Below, piece by piece: positions 43,841 through 51,476 of a DNA stretch of 64,000 nucleotides. Source of the DNA: Dichotomicrobium sp964540795 (GTDB lineage Bacteria > Pseudomonadota > Alphaproteobacteria > Rhizobiales > Rhodomicrobiaceae); NCBI GenBank assembly GCA_964540795.1, contig CAZINX010000007.1, positions 62,001 to 126,000 of the forward strand, written 5' to 3'. Within the stretch, counting starts at the first letter, position 1; the number at the start of each line of letters is the position of its first letter. The position numbers and the translations under genes were made by a program. The notes below the pieces were generated by a model that was not told the origin of the DNA, did no database searches, and saw only the letters and a program-made list of their open reading frames with translations.

Positions 43841-44598
43841 GTTTGCAGAAAGCGGCGATCTTCGCCTTCCAGCACCAGCGCCGTGAGCGTTCCGCTGCGC
43901 CAGGCCAGCGTGTCGATGTCGATGCGGTTGGCGCGGATGTCCGGCTCGGCGACCGGCGTGTGACCGTGAACGACGAACTTCCCCAAATCGCCCTCGAAAT
44001 CCAGGAACGGCTCGCGAATCCAGATCAGGTCGCGCTCCAGCTGCGCATCCAGCGGCACCCCCGGGCGCACGCCAGCATGAACGAACATGTAGTCGCCGAT
44101 GACAACCGATGTTTCCAGACCGCGCAACAGCTTCAGATGCGCGTCAGGAATGGACTCCAGCGCCAGGTGACGCAGGCGCTCCGGGCTGTCCTCCGACGCC
44201 GCCGCCACGTCGATGTCGTAGGACTCCAGCGTGGTCGCGCCGCCATTCGCCGCCCACTGGAAGAACACCGAAGCGTCGGCCAGGAAATCGAGGAACATTA
44301 CCTCGTGATTGCCCTTGAGCAGATGCGTGGCGAAGCGCTCGTCGCCCTTCAGCCGGACAAGCTGGTCGAGGACGCCTGCGCTGTCTCCGCCCCGGTCCAC
44401 ATAGTCTCCGACGAACACCAGAATCCTCTTTCGCGCCGGCGGCGCGGCGTTGCTATCGCGCACGATGCGTTGCATCATGTTCGCAAGAAGGTCGGCCCGG
44501 CCGTGAATATCGCCGATCGCATAGACTTTGACGCCGTCGGGGACCCTTGGTCGTTTAGGCGAGTCGTCCATGCTGTGAAAGCGGGTTTCCCGTGCCAT
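43837..44598 (-). CDS. Calcineurin-like metallophosphoesterase (Ser/Thr phosphatase type)
   Basis: A 253-residue metallophosphatase. Metal-binding motifs are in order: YAIGDIHGRADLL, FVGDYVDRGGDS, LLKGNHEVMFLD, YMFVHAGVRPGVP and FVVHGHTPV. This is the PPP-type arrangement seen in bacterial serine/threonine phosphatases and related bis-nucleotide hydrolases. Substrate cannot be assigned. It is convergent with the hydroxybutyryl-CoA dehydrogenase gene (four-base overlap). Confidence 0.88.
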   Translation of the reverse strand: MARETRFHSMDDSPKRPRVPDGVKVYAIGDIHGRADLLANMMQRIVRDSNAAPPARKRILVFVGDYVDRGGDSAGVLDQLVRLKGDERFATHLLKGNHEVMFLDFLADASVFFQWAANGGATTLESYDIDVAAASEDSPERLRHLALESIPDAHLKLLRGLETSVVIGDYMFVHAGVRPGVPLDAQLERDLIWIREPFLDFEGDLGKFVVHGHTPVAEPDIRANRIDIDTLAWRSGTLTALVLEGEDRRFLQT

Positions 44599-44927
44599 GA
44601 AAGGTCTCCTGATACGCGACGCCGGCGCGCCCTGACTGGTCCCGGTATTCCGTTGCGTTTCGGCTTTGAATTTGCTCAGTGATGCCGTATTTCCCCGGTA
44701 AACAGCGGGTTAAGTGGAGTGTCGCTGGCGGCTGCAACTCGTTGGTGTGCAGATTTGATTGCTTGCGATCCTGTCAGGTTCCAATTAAGCGCGACTGGAA
44801 CCATACGGCTGCCCTTTTGGCGGTCGGCGGCACGGCGCCGCCCGACCCGCAACGGACCACGAGGCGCTGACCGGCGATCCACGCGCAGTATAAGGCCATG
44901 ATCCCAGCCCGGGACAAGGAGTTCGAC
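44599..44927. other. Intergenic stretch, no recognised feature
   Basis: About 330 bases between the phosphoesterase and the large acidic protein. Somewhat AT-richer in the middle (44690-44780). No gene, no strong inverted repeat and no clear promoter can be supported. AAGGAG near 44917 serves the downstream ATG. Confidence 0.45.
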
Positions 44928-47126
44928 ATGTCCAGCTCGACCAGCCCGAAACCCTCAGACGAAACGACCGGCCCGCCCAAGACGGAAGAGGACGGGCGCG
45001 CGCACGAGGCGGCGAGCCATGCGGATTCCGCTGCCGGGGCGGCTTACCCGGATGAGGACCATACCGCGAACGGCGCGGCCGCCGGCAAGCCCGATGCCGA
45101 CGCAGAAGCAGCCGAGGCTGAAGCCGACAGCAAACCCGAAGAGCATGAGCCGGCTGACGCCGAGGCGGATGCCGCGAGACCGGACAACGGCGAGCCGGCG
45201 CAAAAAGAAGCGGCCTCCGAACCGTCCGGCGCGGCGGACGACGAGCCTGAGGACGACGAACCGCTCGATCTGCGCGCCCTTTTCGCCAGCGACGAGCCGG
45301 AGTTCGCCGACCCGACCGACACCTTCGAGTTGGCGCGCGGCGCAAAACCGGAACCGCGCGGGGGCGCGAGCGAACCAGCCCCCCAGGGCGCGGCCGAACT
45401 CCAGTCCGACAGCGAGGCGGATCTGCCGTTCGATCTCTCCGCCGAGCTTGCGGCCGGCGATAGCGCCTATACAAGCGATGCCGGCGCGGAAAGCGGGCTC
45501 TCCGGCCTGGGCGGCGGCAGCGCGGCGCAGGATAGCGCAGCGGCAAAGGCTTTCGGCAGCGCGCCGGGCGACCCGCTGGCGGACGCCGTGCAGTCGGCGC
45601 TGCGCAGCGTCTACGGCGACGAAGAGCAAGGCGACAACCACGGCTATATGCGCGACAAGGGCGAAGGCGCGAGCGGGCCGATCCTGCAATGGGCGGGCGC
45701 GAACGTGACGGATGACGCCTCTGCGGAGCCTGAGGACTTCGCCCTGGAGCCAACCGACGAACGGGCAGACAACGCCGCGATTGACGAGGAAACCACCGAA
45801 GCGGTCCTGAGCTATCTTTACGAGCATGTCGGCAACGAGGACGCTGGCGAGACGGCTTCACCGGCCGCAGAGCACCCGGACAGCGGCGGCGGCGATGCCC
45901 GCGACCGCATGGATTACCGGAGCGAGGACGCCTGGGCGGCGCTCGCTCAGCAGGGCGAAACGGAGAGGCCCGCACCCCGCGCAGCCGGATATGCGGGACC
46001 GGCAGGTCTGGACCCGACCCGGCCGGCAGAGGCGGCACGCCAAACCGTTCAGGCGCAGCCCGCGCCGTCCGAGACCTTTTACCCGCCGGTGGATATGGGC
46101 GCTATCGATACCGAACCGAGCGGCAAGTTGCTTGGCGCGGCCGGTCTGGGACTGATCGGCGGCATTGCAGCGGCCGGCGTGGCGGCGGTGTTCGTGTTCA
46201 ATTCTTTCGTGACGCAGCAGGATCCATCGGCCACGCAACAGCGTGCGAGCGCGCAGCTTCCTGAAACCACCGCGGGCGAGGCCGCAATCGGCGACCGGAC
46301 GCAAACGCCGCTCGCGCCGTCCGGCGAGATGCTGGCTACGGCCACGGATGAGCCGGCCGCGACCGGAACCGCGCCCTCCGGGAACACGCAGACAGCGGCG
46401 GCCCCACCGGAGTTGAACCCGCCGGCCACCACGCCCGCCGCGACACAAGCGAACGAAGCCACCAGCGCGCTGATCGACGCAAGCGCCGTCTCTGGCCGGG
46501 CCGGCCAGGCGATCCCGCTGGGCCTCTCCGTGGCGGAAAGCGACGGCGACCGATTCATTCGAATCACCGGCCTGCCTGGCGGCGTCAGACTCTCTGCCGG
46601 CGTGGATACGGGCAACGGAAGCTGGCTCTTGTCGGCGGGACGCGCTGGCGATCTGACGCTAAGCGCGCCCGAGGATTTCACAGGCGCATTCAGCCTTGAG
46701 GCCCAGCTTCTCGGCGCCGATGCGCGCACGCCGCTTAGCGACCGCGTCTCCTTCGATGTTCAGGTCGCGGGGACCCAGATGGCCGAAGCCGAGGCCGCCG
46801 AAACGCGCACGGCCGCGGTCGCCCAGGAAACGCCGCGCGCAAGCGAACCGGCGGCATCTCCGTTCGAGCAGGCGGAGAGTCTGCTGCGCTCGGGCGACGT
46901 CAAAGGGGCGCGGGACATTCTCCGCGCCGAGACCGAGGCGGGCAGCGCGCGGGCCGCGCTCGCGCTTGGCGCATCCTATGATCCGCGCACTTTCACGGGT
47001 CTGAGCTCGCCGAATGACAGCCCGGACGCCACCGAAGCGTTCCGCTGGTATCAGCGCGCGGCGGAGCTGGGCAATCCCAACGGGGACAGCCAGATCAACG
47101 AGTTGAAGGCCTGGCTGCTGCGCTAA
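44928..47126 (+). CDS. Large acidic single-span protein with Ig-like and Sel1-like C-terminus
   Basis: A 732-residue protein of unknown function. Residues 1 to about 390 are very acidic, Ala/Glu/Asp/Pro rich and probably disordered. One membrane span follows at about 402-425 (LLGAAGLGLIGGIAAAG start). Beyond it come a Thr/Pro/Ala-rich linker, a beta-rich Ig/cadherin-like segment at about 520-610, and a C-terminal helical region with FEQAESLLRSGDVKGARDIL and WYQRAAELGNPNG, matching Sel1/TPR repeats. By charge, the long N-terminus is cytoplasmic and the rest periplasmic. The ATG at 44928 has AAGGAG; one 30 bases upstream is possible. Its end overlaps opgC by four bases, convergently. Confidence 0.75.
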   Translation: MSSSTSPKPSDETTGPPKTEEDGRAHEAASHADSAAGAAYPDEDHTANGAAAGKPDADAEAAEAEADSKPEEHEPADAEADAARPDNGEPAQKEAASEPSGAADDEPEDDEPLDLRALFASDEPEFADPTDTFELARGAKPEPRGGASEPAPQGAAELQSDSEADLPFDLSAELAAGDSAYTSDAGAESGLSGLGGGSAAQDSAAAKAFGSAPGDPLADAVQSALRSVYGDEEQGDNHGYMRDKGEGASGPILQWAGANVTDDASAEPEDFALEPTDERADNAAIDEETTEAVLSYLYEHVGNEDAGETASPAAEHPDSGGGDARDRMDYRSEDAWAALAQQGETERPAPRAAGYAGPAGLDPTRPAEAARQTVQAQPAPSETFYPPVDMGAIDTEPSGKLLGAAGLGLIGGIAAAGVAAVFVFNSFVTQQDPSATQQRASAQLPETTAGEAAIGDRTQTPLAPSGEMLATATDEPAATGTAPSGNTQTAAAPPELNPPATTPAATQANEATSALIDASAVSGRAGQAIPLGLSVAESDGDRFIRITGLPGGVRLSAGVDTGNGSWLLSAGRAGDLTLSAPEDFTGAFSLEAQLLGADARTPLSDRVSFDVQVAGTQMAEAEAAETRTAAVAQETPRASEPAASPFEQAESLLRSGDVKGARDILRAETEAGSARAALALGASYDPRTFTGLSSPNDSPDATEAFRWYQRAAELGNPNGDSQINELKAWLLR

Positions 47127-48349
47127 TCTCGGGCGCTTGCCATCGCGGATGGTTGTGCTGACGCCCCGGCGATCGGCGCGGGCTGAGGCGCGCGTGATGC
47201 TGGTTTTGGCCCTCGCCAAGGCTGCGACTTGTACCAAGCGGTCACGTAAGCGGTCGCGATCAGCACGGCGCAACCCGCGACGTTCACCAGCGCGAAGGTC
47301 AACGGCGCGCGCCCGGTGAAGTCGAGCGCCGCGCCGGCCATCTGGGCCAGCGCCATGCTTGTCAGGAACACCGCCAGCGACTGCTGTCCGACCTTCTGCA
47401 CCACCGAGACAAACCGGCCCCACAGACCGCCGCCGAGCAGCCGCCGTCCGTGCTCACCCGCCGCCGTCCAGGCGAGATAGGCCAACGCAAGGAAGTGCAG
47501 GTAGCGGAACAGGCCGAAATCGGTCTTGGCGATCAGCGGGCCGAGCGCCTCGCGCCAGGCCATGAACATCGGCACTTCGGTATAGATGCGGTACCACGCC
47601 ACCGGAATCGTCAGAACCACGATAGCCAGCGCCGCGGCGATCAGTGCGCGGTTGAGCGGCAGCGCGGGGATCCAGCCGCGCATCAAGGCGAAGCCGGTGA
47701 AGAACACGAGTTGCCAGCCGAACGGGTTGAAAAACCACTCGCGCTCGCTCCACGGCTCGGCCGGCAACCACAGCCAGCCCAGGTTGGCGCCGAGCCAGAC
47801 CGCGCCGATGAATGCGGCGGCCAAATACGGGCTTCGCCAACCAAGCAGCACGACCACCGGCATCATCGCCAGGATGACGAGATACATCGGCAGGATGTCG
47901 AAATAATTCGGCACATAGGTCAGCGTCAGCAGGCCGACCAGGTTGCTCGCCGTGTTGTCGAAGAACCAGACGAGATTCAGCCGGTCGCGGAAGTGGTTTT
48001 CCTCGTCGTACCAGCCCGTCGCGTCCAGGCCCACAACCATCGCCGCCACGATCAGGAACAGCGCGATGTGGCTCCAGTAAACCTGCCAGACCCGGTGGCT
48101 TACCCGCGCCGCGCCCATCCACCAGCCGCGCTCGTCGAACACCCGGCCAAAGGCGATCGCCGAAGCCATGCCGGAGCAGAACACGAATATCTCGGTGGCG
48201 TCGGAAAAGCCGAAGCGCGCGGGAATCCAGAGCGTCCAGACATTGAGCGGGATATGGGCAATAAAGATGATGAACATGCCCAGCCCACGGAAAAAGTCCA
48301 GCCGCGGGTCGCGCGGGCGGCGGCCAGTCGCCGCACTCTCGAAATTCAT
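47123..48349 (-). CDS. opgC: OpgC-family succinyltransferase of osmoregulated periplasmic glucans
   Basis: A 408-residue polytopic membrane protein with about ten spans. The OpgC signature is at the N-terminus: RDPRLDFFRGLGMFIIFIAH, then FSDATEIFVFCSGMASAIAFG. Family members transfer succinyl groups to periplasmic glucans from the cytoplasmic side. The start at 48349 follows GAGAGGGA; upstream codons are unlike the family. No opgG or opgH is in the window. The C-terminal tail is Pro/Ala rich. Confidence 0.9.
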   Translation of the reverse strand: MNFESAATGRRPRDPRLDFFRGLGMFIIFIAHIPLNVWTLWIPARFGFSDATEIFVFCSGMASAIAFGRVFDERGWWMGAARVSHRVWQVYWSHIALFLIVAAMVVGLDATGWYDEENHFRDRLNLVWFFDNTASNLVGLLTLTYVPNYFDILPMYLVILAMMPVVVLLGWRSPYLAAAFIGAVWLGANLGWLWLPAEPWSEREWFFNPFGWQLVFFTGFALMRGWIPALPLNRALIAAALAIVVLTIPVAWYRIYTEVPMFMAWREALGPLIAKTDFGLFRYLHFLALAYLAWTAAGEHGRRLLGGGLWGRFVSVVQKVGQQSLAVFLTSMALAQMAGAALDFTGRAPLTFALVNVAGCAVLIATAYVTAWYKSQPWRGPKPASRAPQPAPIAGASAQPSAMASARD

Positions 48350-48650
48350 GCTTGCAAATCCCTCTCGGCTCCGGCTCTGGTCGCGCGCATCGGCGCGGCG
48401 TGCCAATTTGCTACGCTGGCACTGTGCCGCAGCTGTGGCCGGCCTGTGGTATTCCAGCGCAGAGTAGGGCGCGCACCCAGCGCCGCCCAAATGACGGCTG
48501 CTCACGGCGGCTCAAAATTTTGTGTTAGCTGGGGCGAGCCGGAGGGAAGTCGGGCTGATCGGGATGGAGATGGCCGCCGCGGGAACCGCGCAGAACAATC
48601 ACTCGCGCCAGATGGCGCGTCATGCCGTTCCACGGTCCCGCTGGCGGTCC
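48350..48650. other. Intergenic stretch, no recognised feature
   Basis: About 300 bases between opgC and the duplicated-repeat protein, both on the minus strand. It would contain the opgC promoter and the 3' end of the other gene. I see no terminator, repeat or small gene that can be supported. Confidence 0.4.
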
Positions 48651-49031
48651 CTACTGATTCTGCTGTGACTGCTGGAGGGCCTCGATGAACTGGCGCGCAT
48701 AGTGGCGCTTTTCATCTTCCTCCATGTCGTCAAGCGACTTGTCGATACCCGCGGCCTGCAGGGCCTGCTCAAGGGCCGGGCGCATCTTCTCGTCGCCAAG
48801 CAGCGCGTCCACCAGATGCTCGGGCACATCCGGCTGCTGCGCCTGCTGCTGTTGCTGATGGATCACCTGGCGCAGAACGTCGCGCTGCGTCTCCTGCGTC
48901 ATGTCATCGAGCGGGGTGTCAATCTCGTTCGCTTCGAGAATCTGGCCAAGTTTGTCCCGGATCCCCTGATCGCTCAGCATCTGGTCGAGTTCGGCGTCGC
49001 TCGGCAGATTGGCGCTATCATCTGAAGTCAA
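48651..49031 (-). CDS. Small acidic protein made of two copies of one helical repeat
   Basis: A 126-residue protein of unknown function, taken from a TTG start that has AGGAG six bases upstream (a longer ATG version at 49166 has an implausible leader). Residues 15-57 and 74-116 align without gaps at an offset of 59: D16/D75, R25/R84, L28/L87, I37-D38/I96-D97, the triplet DDM at 42-44/101-103, R50/R109, R54-Q55/R113-Q114 and I57/I116. Each copy ends in a Gln-rich run. It has no signal peptide and is probably cytoplasmic and helical. Confidence 0.65.
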   Translation of the reverse strand: MTSDDSANLPSDAELDQMLSDQGIRDKLGQILEANEIDTPLDDMTQETQRDVLRQVIHQQQQQAQQPDVPEHLVDALLGDEKMRPALEQALQAAGIDKSLDDMEEDEKRHYARQFIEALQQSQQNQ

Positions 49032-49189
49032 AAGATGCTCCTGACGTTCGTGTCGGTCTTCAGGCGGCCCGCCATGCAGGCCCGCCAGCGGGGCGGCGTA
49101 TGTCACACCTGCCTCGGTTGTCCCGCACACACGCGCGCGAGTCAAACGCAGCGGGCGCGGCTCCACAGCCGGCGCGCGGCGTTGCAGTT

Positions 49190-50155
49190 TCAGGCCACGC
49201 GGTCGCGCGGGGCGTTTCCGGCGAAAAAAGCGTCCAGATTATCCAGCGCGCGGAAGCCCATTGCGTCGCGGGTCTCGCGCGTGGCGCTGCCGATATGCGG
49301 GAGCATGAAGATGTTGTCGAGCGCGGCGAATGCCGGGTTGCCGCCCGGCTCGGTCTTGAACACGTCCAGCCCGGCCGCCGCCAGCTTGCCGGATTTCAGC
49401 GCGGCGATGAGCGCATCCTCGTCCACCAGCTTGCCGCGCGCGGTGTTCACGAGGATCGCGCCGTCTGGCAGCAGCGCGAGGCGCTCGGCATTCATCAGGT
49501 TCTCGGTCTCCGGCGTCGCCGGGCAGTGCAGCGACACGAAATCGCAGTGCGGCAGCAGGTCCTCGACCGTCTCGTGATAGGTCGCGCCGCGCTCCTGTTC
49601 TGGCGGCAGCCGGTTCCGGTTATAGTAGAGAATTTCCATGTCGAAGCCCGCGACCAGCTTGGCGAAGGCCTGCCCGACGCGGCCCATGCCGACGATGCCG
49701 AGGCGCTTGTCGGTCATCTGCGTGCCGACCATGAAGGATGGGCTCCAGCTATCCCATTCGCCCGCGCGCACCAGCCGGTCGCCCTCGCCCGCGCGACGGG
49801 CGGCGGCGAGCATCAGCAGCAGCGCGATCTCGGCGGTCGCCTTGGACAGCACGTCCGGCGTGTTGGTCACGACGATGCCCCGGCTTTTCAGAGCGTCGAG
49901 GTCGCAGTGGTCCACGCCGACGGAATGGTTGGCGATGATCTTCACGCGCGGGTCGAGCCGGGCGACCGTCTCGGCGTCGAAGATTTCCGAATGGCACGGC
50001 AGGATCGCATCGACGCGCGAACTCATCTCCACGATCTCGTCGCGGGAGAACACGCGGTCCTCGGGGTTGAGGATCACGTCATAGTCGCGCGCGGCGCGGG
50101 CCTCGGTGGCGTCCGAGAGCTTGCGCGTGATCCACAGGACGGGTTTGTCGGTCAT
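49190..50155 (-). CDS. D-2-hydroxyacid dehydrogenase (glyoxylate/hydroxypyruvate reductase type)
   Basis: A 321-residue NAD(P)-dependent dehydrogenase. The dinucleotide site is RLGIVGMGRVGQAFAKL; catalytic Arg is in VNTARGKLVDEDAL, Glu in FKTEPGGNP and His in MLPHIGSATRETR. ANHSVGVDHCDLDALKSRGI is typical of the glycerate dehydrogenase/glyoxylate reductase branch. It could reduce glyoxylate produced after phosphoglycolate dephosphorylation, but the two genes are far apart. Confidence 0.9.
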   Translation of the reverse strand: MTDKPVLWITRKLSDATEARAARDYDVILNPEDRVFSRDEIVEMSSRVDAILPCHSEIFDAETVARLDPRVKIIANHSVGVDHCDLDALKSRGIVVTNTPDVLSKATAEIALLLMLAAARRAGEGDRLVRAGEWDSWSPSFMVGTQMTDKRLGIVGMGRVGQAFAKLVAGFDMEILYYNRNRLPPEQERGATYHETVEDLLPHCDFVSLHCPATPETENLMNAERLALLPDGAILVNTARGKLVDEDALIAALKSGKLAAAGLDVFKTEPGGNPAFAALDNIFMLPHIGSATRETRDAMGFRALDNLDAFFAGNAPRDRVA

Positions 50156-50284
50156 TCTGACCTCTTGTCATTGACTCACATTAAGAGCGAGCGAAGCGAC
50201 TGATAGAATTCTGTGACGATGCGTGTTTACCGCCTGAATCACATTCGTTAATGTTGAATTGCGTCGGACACAAAACGATACTCT

Positions 50285-50782
50285 CTAGCCAGATGGCTGA
50301 TCACTCTCTTCGTCGTCCCCCGGCACATATCCGACCGATTCACAGGGGATATCCCGTGGCCAGTACCCATGCCCCTCAATGTTGATGAACTCATCTCGCA
50401 ACCGCCACATTATCGTTCCGAGATAGCGCGCTTCATCGCTTCCAGCTAGTTGAACCCCGCTCTCCTTCAAAGCTTCCAACAGTTCCGTCCGTGTCATAGG
50501 ACGACCGTTATCAAGCATAAGTCTACGAGCAATGGGTCCGACCTCCCTTGGACGAACCTTTTGGCCAGGACTGAAACGCGGAGTTCGCCTCAGCTGATGC
50601 GGCCTAACATTTTCATCGACGGGATGCCCGAACAGCAAATTGGAAACAGTTGGGGCGTGCTCGTTGTCATCTTCGCCCCTCTTCACCTCCTGATACAGTT
50701 TGATCAACTCGTCTACTCGTTGCAGTTCCCTCAATGCCGCCTCCCGGCGCTTGAGCAGCCGCCGAATGATCTCGTCCGACAT
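50285..50782 (-). CDS. HARE-HTH-like winged-helix protein with N-terminal coiled coil
   Basis: A 165-residue protein. Residues about 1-45 form a charged coiled coil (EIIRRLLKRREAALRELQRV). Residues about 85-150 (EVGPIARRLMLDNGRPMTR onward, with TELLEALKESGV and a final IEGHGYWPRD) have the spacing of the HARE-HTH/HB1 winged helix found fused to restriction enzymes and chromatin proteins. The start at 50782 has GGAG; the frame is open further upstream. The gene is clearly lower in GC than its neighbours and lies in a small island with an HNH endonuclease gene, suggesting horizontal arrival. Confidence 0.65.
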   Translation of the reverse strand: MSDEIIRRLLKRREAALRELQRVDELIKLYQEVKRGEDDNEHAPTVSNLLFGHPVDENVRPHQLRRTPRFSPGQKVRPREVGPIARRLMLDNGRPMTRTELLEALKESGVQLAGSDEARYLGTIMWRLRDEFINIEGHGYWPRDIPCESVGYVPGDDEESDQPSG

Positions 50783-51017
50783 GTCACGCACTCCACACAA
50801 ATTACGCACTCTAGGTATCACATGTGATTCATGTGGTGAAGGCGAATTCATAGCTTGAATTGTGAGATCGGTCGTTGTACGACTGATATCGTGACTGGGC
50901 GGACGATGGGGTGGCAAATTAACTTTCTCAGTCAACGAAATCGAGTGCCCGACGCAGCCGCATCCTTTGGCGGGGAAAGCTGCGCCGGGCAAAACCACAA
51001 CGGAAAGGAGAACCCCG

Positions 51018-51047
51018 ATGTGGCAAATCGCCTTACCAACTAACTAA
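51018..51047 (+). CDS. Nine-codon leader-like reading frame
   Basis: ATG at 51018 encodes MWQIALPTN and stops at TAA (51045-51047). GGAAAGGAG is ideally spaced seven bases upstream, better than for most genes here. The stop is followed three bases later by hairpin-forming sequence. It may be a translated leader peptide of the HNH gene or a chance frame. Confidence 0.35.
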   Translation: MWQIALPTN

Positions 51048-51049
51048 GG

Positions 51050-51113
51050 GTCAGTGAAGGGAGGCTTAATAGCTCCACTGACTCGCCTTGCGGGAGGGCG
51101 TCGCAGACGCCCT
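51050..51113 (+). repeat. Two tandem hairpins upstream of the HNH gene
   Basis: GTCAGTG (51050-51056) with CACTGAC (51076-51082), containing an inner GGAG/CTCC pairing, then AGGGCGTC (51095-51102) with GACGCCCT (51106-51113) and a three-base loop. The second is followed by TTCCC rather than a T-run. Together with the mini reading frame they resemble an RNA leader. Confidence 0.5.
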
Positions 51114-51171
51114 TTCCCTAGGTCCCATTCAGTGAATCATATTCCCCCAAACTTAGCAACGGAGAGTTGCA

Positions 51172-51402
51172 ATGGCATTCAGCGAAGCTGTTAAGCGCCA
51201 AGCGTATGCCCGTGCTCGCGGGCGGTGTGAATGCACGATGTCAGTATGTGGTCATCGGGGAGGGCGTTGCAACGCGTCACTCCAGCATGGTTGGCATGCC
51301 CATCACAAGCATTCGGTCGCGGCTGGAGGCGGCGACAGTCTCAGCAACTGCGTCGCTATGTGCATTCCATGTCACCGTCGCACACGGACTTATGGGCGCT
51401 AG
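51172..51402 (+). CDS. Small HNH endonuclease domain protein
   Basis: A 76-residue protein that is almost entirely an HNH fold. The zinc cysteines and HNH residues are visible: RGRCECTMSVCGHRG, HGWHAHHKHSVAAGG, DSLSNCVAMCIPCHRRTRTYGR, that is CxC, the HH pair, an Asn, and a final CxxCH. HNH proteins nick or cut DNA in phages, mobile introns and restriction systems. The gene is lower in GC than thrS and uses AACGGAGAG as ribosome-binding site. It is likely a remnant or free-standing mobile gene. Confidence 0.82.
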   Translation: MAFSEAVKRQAYARARGRCECTMSVCGHRGGRCNASLQHGWHAHHKHSVAAGGGDSLSNCVAMCIPCHRRTRTYGR

Positions 51403-51427
51403 TGCCAAGTCCATAATGCACTAAACG

Positions 51428-51474
51428 AAAAATGGGATGGCGCGGGGGCGAGTAAAGAAAATGCCCGCGCCATC
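51428..51474 (-). terminator. Terminator of thrS
   Basis: On the minus strand GATGGCGCGGG (51474-51464) pairs with CCCGCGCCATC (51446-51436), followed by CCCA and five T residues (plus-strand A run 51428-51432). It begins three bases after the thrS stop. Confidence 0.8.
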
Positions 51475-51476
51475 TC

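Larger units (their letters stand above)
50783..51171. other. AT-richer intergenic stretch of the small island
   Basis: About 390 bases between the winged-helix gene and the HNH gene. It contains a nine-codon reading frame with a strong ribosome-binding site (51018-51047), then two successive hairpins (51050-51082 and 51095-51113), placed like an attenuator or leader. There is no recognisable larger protein. Confidence 0.5.

Noticed and set aside
51095..51113. Strong hairpin considered as a terminator
   Set aside because: It is followed by TTCCC with no T-run, so it is described as a leader hairpin instead.
50160..51430. Island considered as a prophage or insertion sequence
   Set aside because: No integrase, transposase, terminal inverted repeats or structural phage genes are seen; only the HNH and winged-helix genes.
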